The notes under the pieces were generated by a model. The model did not search any database. It was not told the origin of the DNA and saw only the letters and a list, made by a program, of their open reading frames with translations. Of a DNA stretch of 64,000 nucleotides, positions 1 to 8,317 are shown piece by piece (positions within the stretch are counted from its first letter, which is position 1; each line of letters starts with the position of its first letter). Position numbers and translations under genes: made by a program. The stretch is from Xanthomonas euroxanthea (GTDB lineage: Bacteria > Pseudomonadota > Gammaproteobacteria > Xanthomonadales > Xanthomonadaceae): NCBI RefSeq assembly GCF_900476395.1, contig NZ_UIHB01000001.1, positions 649,385 to 713,384 of the forward strand, in the 5' to 3' direction.

Positions 1-2103
1 GGCAGCGACCTCACCACCGGCTACGGCAGCACCTCCACCGCCGGTGCCGACAGCACCTTGATTGCCGGGTACGGCAGCACGCAGACGTCAGGCGGCGACA
101 GTTCACTCACTGCCGGCTATGGCAGCACGCAGACCGCACGCAAAGGCAGCGACCTGACCACCGGCTATGGCAGCACCTCCACTGCCGGTGCCGACAGCAC
201 GCTGATCGCCGGTTATGGCAGCACGCAGACCTCCGGTGGCGACAGCTCGCTCACTGCCGGCTATGGCAGTACGCAAACCGCACGCAAGGGCAGTGACCTC
301 ACCGCCGGTTACGGGAGCACTTCCACTGCCGGTTCGGACAGTTCACTGATCGCCGGCTATGGCAGCACGCAGACCGCCGGCTTCAAAAGCATCCTGACCA
401 CCGGCTATGGCAGCACCCAGACCGCGCAAGAGGGCAGCATGCTCACTGCCGGCTATGGCAGTTCTTCCACCGCCGGCTCGGACAGTTCGTTGATTGCCGG
501 CTACGGCAGCACGCAGACCGCCGGTTTCAAGAGCATCCTCACTGCCGGCTACGGCAGCACGCAGACCGCGCAGGAGCGCAGCTCGCTCACGACCGGTTAC
601 GGCAGCACATCGACCGCAGGGCATGACAGTACGCTGATTGCCGGCTATGGCAGTACGCAGACCGCCGGCTACAAGAGCATTCTCACCACTGGCTATGGCA
701 GTACCCAGACCGCGCAGGAAAGCAGTTCGCTGATTGCCGGCTACGGCAGTTCCTCCATGGCCGGCCCGGACAGCTCGCTGATCGCCGGCTATGGCAGTAC
801 CCAGACCGCCGGTTACGACAGCTTCCTGACGGCCGGTTACGGCAGTACCCAGACCGCGCAGAGCAGCAGCTGGTTGATCACCGGTTACGGAAGCACGTCC
901 ACCGCCAGCTTCCAGAGCTCGTTGATTGCCGGCTATGGCAGCACCCAGACGGCCGGTTACGAAAGTACCTTGACCGCCGGCTACGGCAGCACCCAGACCG
1001 CGCAGGAAATCAGCTGGCTCACCACCGGCTACGGCAGCACGCAAACGGCGGGGCATGGCAGCATCCTGACCGCCGGTTACGGCAGCAATTCCACGGCAGG
1101 TTACGAAAGTACCCTGATCGCGGGCTACGGCAGCACCCAGACCGCCGGTTACGAAAGCACCCTGACCGCCGGTTACGGCAGCACGCTGACCGCGCTGGAA
1201 AACAGCTCGCTCACTGCCGGCTACGGCAGTACCGAAATCGCCGGCTTTTCCAGCACCTTGATCGCCGGCTACGGCAGCAGCCAGACCGCCGGTGGCGACA
1301 GCACGCTGACCGCCGGCTACGGCAGCACGTTGATCGCGCAGGACAACAGCTCCCTGACTGCAGGCTACGGCAGCACCGAGACCGCAGGGCAGGACAGTTC
1401 GCTGATTGCCGGCTATGGCAGCAGCTTGACCAGCGGCGTGCGCAGCTATCTGACGGCCGGCTACGGCAGCAACCAGATCGCCAGCTATGGCAGCTCGTTG
1501 ATCGCAGGGCACGAAAGCACCCAGATTGCCGGCCATCGCAGCATGCTGATCGCCGGCAAGCTGAGCTCGCAGACGGCCGGTTCGCGCAGCACGCTGATCG
1601 CCGGCATGGGCAGCGTGCAGACGGCGGGCGACCGCAGCAAGCTGATCGCTGGCGCCGACAGCACCCAGATCGCCGGCGACCGCAGCAAGTTGCTGGCCGG
1701 CAGCAACAGCTTCCTCACCGCCGGGGACCGCAGCAGGCTCACCGCAGGCGACGACTGCACGCTGATGGCGGGCGACCGCAGCAAGTTGACCGCGGGAAAG
1801 AACAGCATCCTGACGGCCGGCGCCAACAGCAGATTGATCGGCAGCCTGGGCTCCACCCTGACAGGTGGCGAAGACTCGGTGCTGATCTTCCGCTGCTGGG
1901 ACGGCAAGCGCTATACCAACATCATCGCCAAGACCGGAGAAGAGGGCGTCGAGGCCGACACCGCCTACCAGGTGGACGAAGACAAGAACGTGGTCGAGAA
2001 GTTCGACGATCCGTTCGACACCATCGCCACCATCGTGCTGGAACAGGGCAGCGGGCCGGCGTCCGCAGGCGACCATGCAGCGGTGACGCACTTGCCGAAC
2101 TGA
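1..2103 (+). CDS. inaX: Ice-nucleation protein, C-terminal part (5' truncated by window edge)
   Basis: The reading frame is open from base 1 and ends at TGA 2101-2103, giving 700 visible residues; the N-terminal domain lies outside. The protein is a beta-solenoid of 16-residue coils of the type AGYGSTxTAxxxSxLx (48-bp units), about 38 coils in view, displayed on the outer membrane where it orders water and triggers freezing. Up to about base 1480 the coils carry the TxT water-organising motif. From about 1490 to 1850 they change to AGDRSKLIAG-type coils with Arg and without regular TxT (the R-coils that family work links to multimer formation). A non-repetitive cap (SVLIFRCWDGKRYTN, about 1876-1925) and an acidic tail close the protein. 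Base differences between units are mostly synonymous, as expected for selection on a repeat protein. Very secure call. Confidence 0.97.
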   Translation, partial: GSDLTTGYGSTSTAGADSTLIAGYGSTQTSGGDSSLTAGYGSTQTARKGSDLTTGYGSTSTAGADSTLIAGYGSTQTSGGDSSLTAGYGSTQTARKGSDLTAGYGSTSTAGSDSSLIAGYGSTQTAGFKSILTTGYGSTQTAQEGSMLTAGYGSSSTAGSDSSLIAGYGSTQTAGFKSILTAGYGSTQTAQERSSLTTGYGSTSTAGHDSTLIAGYGSTQTAGYKSILTTGYGSTQTAQESSSLIAGYGSSSMAGPDSSLIAGYGSTQTAGYDSFLTAGYGSTQTAQSSSWLITGYGSTSTASFQSSLIAGYGSTQTAGYESTLTAGYGSTQTAQEISWLTTGYGSTQTAGHGSILTAGYGSNSTAGYESTLIAGYGSTQTAGYESTLTAGYGSTLTALENSSLTAGYGSTEIAGFSSTLIAGYGSSQTAGGDSTLTAGYGSTLIAQDNSSLTAGYGSTETAGQDSSLIAGYGSSLTSGVRSYLTAGYGSNQIASYGSSLIAGHESTQIAGHRSMLIAGKLSSQTAGSRSTLIAGMGSVQTAGDRSKLIAGADSTQIAGDRSKLLAGSNSFLTAGDRSRLTAGDDCTLMAGDRSKLTAGKNSILTAGANSRLIGSLGSTLTGGEDSVLIFRCWDGKRYTNIIAKTGEEGVEADTAYQVDEDKNVVEKFDDPFDTIATIVLEQGSGPASAGDHAAVTHLPN

Positions 2104-2148
2104 GCAATCCCCTCGTCCGGGCGATCGGCGTTGCCGATCCAGCACTGC

Positions 2149-2178
2149 GGCCAACCGCCGAAGACGCGGCGGTTGGCC
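2149..2178. repeat. Strong 12-bp stem hairpin after inaX
   Basis: GGCCAACCGCCG (2149-2160) and CGGCGGTTGGCC (2167-2178) are perfect inverted repeats around a 6-nt loop, about 45 nt after the inaX stop. No T-run follows on either strand, so it is a 3' stabilising or factor-assisted terminator structure at best. The rest of 2104-2396 holds no gene I can support. Confidence 0.5.
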
Positions 2179-2396
2179 CAATCAGATGAAGAAGGCGCGC
2201 CATGCGCGGCACGCTGGGCGCGACGGAAGTCCTGCGCCAAGGCGTGGGATCAAGAGCGAACACTTTGGGCAGCCCGACCCGACATCAACACGCTGCGCAT
2301 TCCACAACACGCAACGAGATCGTCCATCGGCCGCGTCATCACCAAGCGTGCCAGCGCAGCGCACTGCCAGCCCGCAGCACACCCCAACGCTCTAAC

Positions 2397-2425
2397 GATT
2401 CCCCACTCCCAATTCCCGATTCCCG
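2397..2425. repeat. GATTCCC-type array, 3' of fis
   Basis: Degenerate GATTCCC heptamers on the + strand, which read GGGAATC in the sense of fis. The array ends 2 nt from the fis stop codon. Further members of this family lie at 4380-4416, 9686-9715, 10099-10128, 17143-17172, 17230-17259, 25109-25130 and 58608-58635. Confidence 0.8.
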
Positions 2426-2427
2426 TC

Positions 2428-2769
<342 letters not shown>

Positions 2770-2816
2770 TCACCGCTCGCCACGCCCGTGTGGCCATCGG
2801 TGCAGGTCGCGTCCGC

Positions 2817-3962
2817 TCAGCGGAAGTCGAAACTGAAGGCGGCGGTGCTCGCGGCCGGTTCGCGTACGGCAAACGCCACCTGCACCGCCTGGCCCGGCGC
2901 AAGCGTGTCCTGCGCGGCTGGCGGTTGACCCAGATACTCCTGCGGCGCCAGCACACGCGTGCCGATCACCCGCCCGTCGGCGTCGGACAACGACAGCTGC
3001 AGCCACGGCCAGGCCTGCGCCCAGCGTGCCTCGTTGCGGAAGCTGGCCTGGATCTGCAGCACGCCCGGCACCCCGGGCAGCGGGCGCACCTCGCGATTGA
3101 GCAAGGTCAGTGCGGCCGGCTCGCGCCAGGCCGGCAGGGTGCAGCGCGCCACCGTGCAGGCGGCGCTGACCAGCGGGCGCCAGCGCGCATCGGCGGCCAG
3201 CTGCGCGCGGTCGGCGATGACGATCTGCAAGGCCAGCAGGCCGACCAGCCCGAGCAGCAACGCCCACTGGCGGCCGCTGGCGCGCAGCCGTGGCCGGCTC
3301 AGCCCGCGGCGTGCGAATGCAGGCGCGGCCTGGGCCGGCAGCGGCTGGAACTGGGCGGGTGCCGCTGCCTTGGCAGCGTCTGCGTCGCTGCCGCTTGGCT
3401 CGGCGTCCGTGTCAGGATCGCTGCCGGACGCTGGCGTGGCGTCCGGCACGGATGCAGAGCCGGACGCAGCGGAGTGCGCGCGCTGCTGGTCTGCGCCGGC
3501 AATGCCGCCGGCCGCCACGCCATCCGGATGTGCGGAGGTCTGCTGTGCAGCGGGAGTGCCGGCGATCGCGGTGCGGGTGTCGCTGGGGCCGGCCGCTGAG
3601 CCTTCGGCAGGATCGCCGGGCAGCGGGCGCGCAGTTGCCGTGGTCCAGGCAGGCCGGTCCGGCGCGGTGGCATCCGCTGCGGCCTGGCCGGCATCGCTGC
3701 CTGGCAGGGGGATGTCCACCGGCGCAGGCTCGCTGCGCGGCGCGGTCACCAGCGGCTCGAAGGGCGGCGACACGCCCGGTGCCGCCGGTGCGGCCACCGG
3801 CTCGGTTGACGGCGCCGGCGCCAGTTCGCTGGCCGGCACCGGCGGCGCGGGCAGCGGCGGTTCGGCAGCAGGCACCACCGGGGTCGGCAGCAGCGATGGA
3901 GCCGCCGGCGTCGCACGCAGGAACGTGGCCAGGGGGCGGCGCGGTGGCGGAGTCTCGGACAT
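2817..3962 (-). CDS. DUF3426 family membrane protein
   Basis: 381 aa from ATG 3962 (MSETPPPRR); a TTG at 3995 would add 11 residues and is less likely. Residues 1 to about 215 are Pro/Ala/Ser-rich and disordered-looking. One transmembrane helix follows (WALLLGLVGLLALQIVIA, about 230-247), then a C-terminal globular domain of about 130 residues with the DUF3426 pattern (TVARCTLPAWREP, QIQASFRNEARWAQAWPWLQLSLSDADG, APQEYL). This family is found between prmA and fis in related genomes and usually has an N-terminal zinc ribbon; no CxxC pair is visible at this N-terminus, so the ribbon seems absent. Function unknown; likely anchored in the inner membrane with the C-terminal domain outside. Confidence 0.8.
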   Translation of the reverse strand: MSETPPPRRPLATFLRATPAAPSLLPTPVVPAAEPPLPAPPVPASELAPAPSTEPVAAPAAPGVSPPFEPLVTAPRSEPAPVDIPLPGSDAGQAAADATAPDRPAWTTATARPLPGDPAEGSAAGPSDTRTAIAGTPAAQQTSAHPDGVAAGGIAGADQQRAHSAASGSASVPDATPASGSDPDTDAEPSGSDADAAKAAAPAQFQPLPAQAAPAFARRGLSRPRLRASGRQWALLLGLVGLLALQIVIADRAQLAADARWRPLVSAACTVARCTLPAWREPAALTLLNREVRPLPGVPGVLQIQASFRNEARWAQAWPWLQLSLSDADGRVIGTRVLAPQEYLGQPPAAQDTLAPGQAVQVAFAVREPAASTAAFSFDFR

Positions 3963-4137
3963 CGGCAGGCGTGCAGCGGGAAGGGCTCTATTCAACCACG
4001 CGCACGCCAGCGGGCGAACCCGGGTGCGTCATGCGTGCGTGCGACACGCACCACAGGCGCCGATACCGCTTTCTATCGACTGCGGGCATGCATTCACCGG
4101 CTGGCCGACCGTCGTGCCACTGTCAGCGCCCTGTCCC

Positions 4138-4344
4138 GGCCAAGGGCCGCATTCCAGCAACGTCCGCATTCCAGCCAATATGCAAACCGAATTGCCGGCG
4201 CCACGTCATCCGAATCCGCTTGGGTTAGCTGCCAACTCAGAGCGCGCCCGCGCAGTTGCGGCCAAAGGCCGTGTTCCAGCCCACAAGCGGAAGTCCCGGC
4301 GCCACATCATCCGCATCCGATTGGGCTAGCTGCCAACTCCGAGC
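4138..4344. repeat. Degenerate tandem duplication (period about 101-122 bp)
   Basis: Two copies of a block can be aligned: GGCCAAGGGCCGCATTCCAG at 4138-4157 against a near-copy at 4260-4279, and TTAGCTGCCAACTCAGAGC at 4225-4243 against a near-copy at 4326-4344. The offset changes from 122 to 101 bp, so one copy carries an indel of about 21 bp. No gene is seen in the gap 3963-4379. Confidence 0.6.
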
Positions 4345-4379
4345 TTGCCTTCCGAATGACGCCCGAGCAGCCTGCCCCC

Positions 4380-4416
4380 GATTCCCGATTCCCGATTCCC
4401 GATTCCCGATTCCCGA
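4380..4416. repeat. GATTCCC array (five units), 3' of the XRE gene
   Basis: Five near-perfect GATTCCC heptamers in a row on the + strand, ending 1 nt before the complement of the stop codon of the minus-strand regulator gene. In the gene's sense strand the repeat reads GGGAATC. Confidence 0.9.
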
Positions 4417-4417
4417 C

Positions 4418-4795
4418 TCAACGCCTGCGCCGCGTCTTGCCCTCGGCCAGCAGCAGATCGAGCAGGCCGCTGCGCTGGCGCGGGGCCAGCGTGTCGAAGC
4501 GGTTCAGCAGCACGCGTTGCTGGTCGTCCAGGTGGCGGTACTGCGCCGGCTCTTCGGCGATCGCCGGCACCGGCGGGCCGAAGGTCCGCTCGCCGCGGCC
4601 GGTGGCCAGGTATTCGAAGGCCATGCCGCTGCGCCTGGCCAGGCCGATCAGGTTTTCCACCGAGGGCGCGGTGCCTTCGGCCATCTCCCACTGCGCCACT
4701 GCGCTGCGGGTCACGCCCAGTTCGCCGGCCAGGGCTTCCTGGGTCAGCTTGGTCAGCGCGCGGGCTTCGCGGACGCGTTCGTACAACTTGCTCAC
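4418..4795 (-). CDS. XRE family HTH transcriptional regulator
   Basis: 125 aa from GTG 4795 (first residues SKLYERVREAR); the upstream in-frame extension looks non-coding. Residues about 5-60 form a Cro/C1-type helix-turn-helix (LTQEALAGELGVTRSAVAQWEMAEGTAPSVENLIGLAR). The C-terminal half has a helical segment ending in RRRR. It is probably a repressor of its own region. A small membrane-protein gene starts divergently 146 bp away at 4942, so the shared intergenic is the obvious place to look for an operator. The gene sits between the DUF3426 gene and prmA, which are often closer neighbours, so it may be a later insertion. Target unknown. Confidence 0.85.
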   Translation of the reverse strand: MSKLYERVREARALTKLTQEALAGELGVTRSAVAQWEMAEGTAPSVENLIGLARRSGMAFEYLATGRGERTFGPPVPAIAEEPAQYRHLDDQQRVLLNRFDTLAPRQRSGLLDLLLAEGKTRRRR

Positions 4796-4928
4796 ACGGC
4801 ACCGTGAGTGGGAACGGGCCGGGAGATATAGCCCTAGCAGCAAACAGGGATAGTTCGTATAACTTTCATATGTCGATATGTTTGCGATACTGTCGGCACG
4901 TCAATGATGACGGGATCACAGCGAACTC

Positions 4929-4935
4929 AAGGAGG
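4929..4935 (+). promoter_or_regulatory. Ribosome binding site AAGGAGG deciding the start at 4942
   Basis: AAGGAGG lies directly against one ATG (4936) but 6 nt before the next in-frame ATG (4942). Normal spacing therefore favours 4942 as the start of the downstream gene. Confidence 0.8.
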
Positions 4936-4941
4936 ATGTCC

Positions 4942-5457
4942 ATGGTCGAGCCAGCCGCTCCCGACACCGCCCGCCCCAGCACGCCGGCAACGCCGCCAGC
5001 CAGGCCGCCAGCCGCTCCGCCAACTGCCGCATGGCCGGCACACTCGCCACTGGATCCGGCGATCAACCACTTTCGTGGTGCACCGTGCTACCAGGTCTGG
5101 CGGCGCCATGACGCGTGGACCGCCGTCGCCGACGGCACGCAGTGGTCGGCCGGGCTGGCGCCACGGTGGTGGGCGCTGCGCCAGCGGCACTGGCGGCTGC
5201 TGGCGACGGGGATGGGCTTGCTGGCGCTGGCCGGCGGCGTGGCGAGCCTGGGCCTGCAGGCGTGGTCGCTCCCGGCCTGGGCGGCGGTGCTGCTGGCCGA
5301 GCTGGGCTTGCGTGTCCGTGTGGCTAGGCAGGCCGGGCCGTGGCGCAGCGCGGCGCTGCAGCGCGCCGGCTGGCAGCCGGTGACCCGGCTGCGCGCCATC
5401 AGCGTGGCCGATGCAGTGACCACCGCGCAGATCCGCGCCGGCCGGCCGCCGCGCTGA
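4942..5457 (+). CDS. Hypothetical membrane protein, possibly DUF2628-like
   Basis: 171 aa from ATG 4942, chosen from the AAGGAGG spacing. The first 45 residues are Pro/Ala-rich. A motif FRGAPCYQVWRRHDAWTAV (about 49-67) and WWALRQRHW follow, then a hydrophobic stretch (LLATGMGLLALAGGVASLGLQAW, then LPAWAAVLLAELGLRVRVA), suggesting two short membrane helices. The pattern of a short W-rich soluble segment leading into RQRHW and membrane helices resembles DUF2628 proteins, but the match is weak and by eye only. It is transcribed away from the XRE regulator and may be its target. No function assigned. Confidence 0.65.
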   Translation: MVEPAAPDTARPSTPATPPARPPAAPPTAAWPAHSPLDPAINHFRGAPCYQVWRRHDAWTAVADGTQWSAGLAPRWWALRQRHWRLLATGMGLLALAGGVASLGLQAWSLPAWAAVLLAELGLRVRVARQAGPWRSAALQRAGWQPVTRLRAISVADAVTTAQIRAGRPPR

Positions 5458-5469
5458 CGCGAGGCGGCG

Positions 5470-6390
5470 TCAGTGGCGGCGCACGCCGTCGATGCGCATC
5501 CAGTCTTCGTCGCGTTCGCAGCGCAGTTGCTCGAACCAGGGCGCGTAGCGTTGCAGCAGCTCCTCTTCCTGGCCGTGCAGGATGCCCGACAAGGCGATCC
5601 GCCCGCCCGGCGCCACGCGTGCGGACAAGGTGTCGGCCAGCGCATCCAGTGCCGACGCCAGGATGTTGGCAACCACCACCGGATAGGTCTGCACCGGCTC
5701 GTCCTGCGGCAGGTACACCGCCAGCTGCGCCTGCAGGGCGTTGCGCTCGGCATTATCGGCGGTGGCCAGCAACGCCTGCGGGTCGTTGTCCACGCCCACC
5801 GCGCTGGCGGCGCCCAGCTTCAGCGCGGCGACGGCGAGAATGCCCGAGCCGCAGCCGAAATCCAGCACGCTGCGGCCCTGCAGCTCGCCACTGCCGGCCA
5901 GGCTGTCCAGCCAGCGCAGGCACAGCGCGGTGGTCTGATGCGTGCCCGAGCCGAACGCCAGGCCCGGATCCAGGCGGATCACCGCCGCGTCGGGCGCTTG
6001 CGCGGCCTCGGGCAGCGCGTGATTCCACGGCACGATGAAGGTGCGCGCGCCGAACTGCATCGGCTTGAACTGATCCATCCAGGCGCGTTCCCAGTCGCTG
6101 TCGTCGACCGTGCGGAACGCGACCTGGCTCCAGTCCAGCCCGGGATCGAACGCCTCCAGCGCGGCGAGCAGCACCAGCGCATCGCTGTCGCCGTCGAACA
6201 GCGCATTCAGCACCATCGTGTTCCACAGCGGCGTTTCGCCAACGCCGGGTTCGAGAATGGCGCGCTCGTTGCTGGTGTCGGCATTGGCGTCGAGCAGCGT
6301 CACCGCCAGCGCGCCGATATCGTCCAGCGCATTCTGGTAACGGGGCTGGGTGGCATCGGAGCAGGGCAGGGTCAGTTCAAGAAACGGCAT
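5470..6390 (-). CDS. prmA: Ribosomal protein L11 methyltransferase
   Basis: 306 aa from ATG 6390 (MPFLELTL). PrmA trimethylates lysines and the N-terminus of ribosomal protein L11 using SAM. The N-terminal substrate-recognition domain (about 1-110) contains [15 protein letters not shown]. The methyltransferase domain has the family signature [20 protein letters not shown] (about 150-169) and SAM motif [21 protein letters not shown] matches the N-I-L motif IV. Length and motifs are normal. The stop lies 12 bp from the stop of the convergent membrane-protein gene ending at 5457. Confidence 0.96.
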   Translation of the reverse strand: MPFLELTLPCSDATQPRYQNALDDIGALAVTLLDANADTSNERAILEPGVGETPLWNTMVLNALFDGDSDALVLLAALEAFDPGLDWSQVAFRTVDDSDWERAWMDQFKPMQFGARTFIVPWNHALPEAAQAPDAAVIRLDPGLAFGSGTHQTTALCLRWLDSLAGSGELQGRSVLDFGCGSGILAVAALKLGAASAVGVDNDPQALLATADNAERNALQAQLAVYLPQDEPVQTYPVVVANILASALDALADTLSARVAPGGRIALSGILHGQEEELLQRYAPWFEQLRCERDEDWMRIDGVRRH

Positions 6391-6757
6391 CGTGGCGGTC
6401 GGGCAATTCGAAAGCGTGCATCGTAGACCATTCATGCAGGTGGACTCCTGCGCGACGGGGGCTGAATAAGCAGACGCATCGCGTGCGTGATACGGCGGAT
6501 TCCGTCGCCTGAGCGGTGCAATCTGCGGCTGCAGTGCGGTGCCGCCGGCAACTGCTGGCGCTTGACGTGGACGTGGCGGCAACCAAACGCCTGCCGTGCG
6601 CCACTCACACCACACGCGCGCAGATCCCCCTCCTCATGCAGTCCACCTTCCGCTGTCTGCACCGGCAGCGTCCGCTTGCGCGCTAGCGCGTGCGAATGCG
6701 GGTGCTAGACTCCGCGCCGTCGCTGCGGGGCTTTCCGCAGCAGGGTCGCCGCCGTCC
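6391..6757. other. Divergent intergenic region, prmA / unknown gene
   Basis: 367 bp separating the prmA start (minus) from the start at 6758 (plus). It must hold both promoters. I see no convincing -35/-10 pair, repeat or small gene. Confidence 0.5.
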
Positions 6758-7681
6758 ATGCCGTTTGCTCGTTCCCGCCATCTGTGGCTGTTGCTGGCTC
6801 CCGTCGCGCTCGCGGCGGCGTGGTGGCATGTGCGCGCGCAACCGGACGATCTGCCAGCTGCGGCGCCGTCAGCGGCGGCAGTCACTGCCCGCGCAGGCGC
6901 GCTTGTATCGACGGCGCACGCGCCTGCCGAACGCGGCACTGCCCTGCAGCTGCCCTACCGCGATGCGGTGGACGCGCAGCCGGACCTGTACCGCTATGCA
7001 CAGCAATTGCAGCAGCAGGTGCGCGCCGGTGATGCGCAGGCGGGGTGGCGCCTGAGCCGTGTCTACGATTACTGCGCGCCGTATGCGTCCAGCCCGGCCG
7101 GCTATGCCGCCGACAGCGCATGGATCGCCGCCCAACACACGCCGGGGGTGGTGGCGATGCACGCCGCGCGCACGCGCGTGGCGCAACGCTGCGCCGGCTT
7201 TGCGCCCAGCGATGGCCTGAGCCCACGGCTGGTGGCGCAGCAACGCCAGGCAGCCGCGCGTGCGGGCAACCTGGCGGCCGAGGCGGCATTGCTGGCGCTG
7301 GGCGAGCCGCTGCAGCGCGCGCCCAGCTACAGGCGCGCGCTGGTGCAGCGCGTGCTGGCCTCGCGTGATCCGGAGGCCTACCTGGCGCTGGCGCCGGCGA
7401 TGGGCGCGCGCGCCAGTGGCGATGACAGCCTGGCCGGCTATGTGGCCGGCGATCAGTTCGCCGAGCTGGCCTGGCAGGTGGCCGCGTGCCGGCTGGGGCT
7501 GGACTGCAGCGCAGACAGCACCCTGGTCACCAGTTATTGCGCCAACGCGGGCATCTGCTCGCGCGACAGCGCACAGGATTTCGTGTCGTTCGTATTCGAT
7601 GCCGCGGTGCCGCGGCAGGGAGCAGACAGAGTGGATGAGATGGTCGATGCCTTGGTCTCCGAGCCGGGAGCGCAGTCATGA
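6758..7681 (+). CDS. Conserved hypothetical protein with N-terminal membrane anchor
   Basis: 307 aa from ATG 6758 (MPFARSRHLWLLL). Residues about 8-24 are a hydrophobic signal-anchor (LWLLLAPVALAAAWW); the rest is exported and rich in helices (YRYAQQLQQQVRAGDAQAGWRLSRVYDYCAPY, RQAAARAGNLAAEAALLALGE). The latter phrases resemble Sel1/TPR-like helical pairs in proteins that count residues between domains. Six cysteines after the anchor, several in the C-terminal third (CRLGLDC, YCANAGIC), suggest disulfides. It overlaps the next gene by 4 bp (ATGA), so the two are translationally coupled and probably act together. Function unknown. Confidence 0.75.
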   Translation: MPFARSRHLWLLLAPVALAAAWWHVRAQPDDLPAAAPSAAAVTARAGALVSTAHAPAERGTALQLPYRDAVDAQPDLYRYAQQLQQQVRAGDAQAGWRLSRVYDYCAPYASSPAGYAADSAWIAAQHTPGVVAMHAARTRVAQRCAGFAPSDGLSPRLVAQQRQAAARAGNLAAEAALLALGEPLQRAPSYRRALVQRVLASRDPEAYLALAPAMGARASGDDSLAGYVAGDQFAELAWQVAACRLGLDCSADSTLVTSYCANAGICSRDSAQDFVSFVFDAAVPRQGADRVDEMVDALVSEPGAQS

Positions 7682-8040
7682 ATTACCGTCGCCTGGCGCA
7701 CGGCGCCAAGTTCTGGTTCTGGGTCGCGTTGTTCGTGGCGTATTCGGCCGCGGCCGTGGGCATCGTGATGATCGACACCGCCGATCACCGCTACCAGCCG
7801 CTGTCGGTCAAGTCCACCACGGTCACCGCCGACGAGCAGCAGCGACGGCATGGCGCCAGCCAGGTGGCCGCGGTGTACCGCGCCAGCAGCGCGATGCCGT
7901 TTTCGACCTTGCCGGCCGGCTCCACGTTCCAGGTGGTATGGCCCGATGGTTCCACCGAAACCATGACCGTGGTCGACCCGGCCTCCTCCAGCGGCATCGT
8001 GCCGGTGCCGGGCAGCCAGCAGCCTGCGCCGCGGCGCTGA
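7678..8040 (+). CDS. Small membrane-anchored hypothetical protein
   Basis: 120 aa. ATG 7678 overlaps the upstream stop by 4 bp (ATGA). One N-terminal transmembrane helix (FWFWVALFVAYSAAAVGIVMI, about 12-32) leads to a periplasmic domain of about 85 residues (STLPAGSTFQVVWPDGSTETMTVVDP) that ends in PAPRR. No domain recognised. Coupling to the anchored partner upstream suggests a two-protein envelope complex; this is inference only. Confidence 0.7.
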   Translation: MNYRRLAHGAKFWFWVALFVAYSAAAVGIVMIDTADHRYQPLSVKSTTVTADEQQRRHGASQVAAVYRASSAMPFSTLPAGSTFQVVWPDGSTETMTVVDPASSSGIVPVPGSQQPAPRR

Positions 8041-8133
8041 GCGATGCAGCGCATCGCGCTCCGATGCGGGTGCGATGCGCATCCGCGCGGACGACAAGAT
8101 CTGCGCAGCGGATCCGGTCGCACCCCGGATCCT

Positions 8134-8201
8134 GTAGGAGCGCACCTGGGCGCGACGAGGTTCCACCGATAAGGCGCGGTCGCGCCCGGGTGCGCTCCTA
8201 C
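8134..8201. repeat. GTAGGAGCGC hairpin element, copy 1
   Basis: 23-nt arms 8134-8156 and 8179-8201 are inverted repeats with one mismatch; they begin GTAGGAGCGCACC and end GGTGCGCTCCTAC. Two more copies lie at 19259-19327 and 51566-51633. It is a REP-like palindromic intergenic element. Confidence 0.9.
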
Positions 8202-8271
8202 GCATGGGTCGGCTGGCCGCGTGCCTGGCCTGCGTGAGGCACTGCCGGCGCGATGCACCGGGGAACAATGC

Positions 8272-8299
8272 AAAAAAGCCCGGTTTCCCGGGCTTTTTT
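8272..8299 (-). terminator. Bidirectional rho-independent terminator after accC
   Basis: AAAAAAGCCCGG, loop TTT-like, CCGGGCTTTTTT: a GC stem flanked by A- and T-runs. It lies 18 nt after the accC stop and can also end transcripts arriving on the + strand. Confidence 0.9.
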
Positions 8300-8317
8300 G
8301 TGTTCTGCCTGCTGCGA

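Noticed and set aside
1..1850. Regular 48-bp direct repeats as a possible CRISPR or satellite
   Set aside because: The repeats are in frame, vary mainly synonymously and encode the ice-nucleation solenoid; there are no spacers.
2149..2178. Rho-independent terminator of inaX
   Set aside because: The stem is strong but no T-run follows on either strand; recorded only as a hairpin.
343..2181. 612-codon open frame on the minus strand opposite the ice-nucleation gene
   Set aside because: It is a by-product of the 48-bp repeats: a frame without stops in one unit has none in any. Composition is Ala/Gly/Arg/Val repeats with no known domain, and it runs through the cap of inaX.
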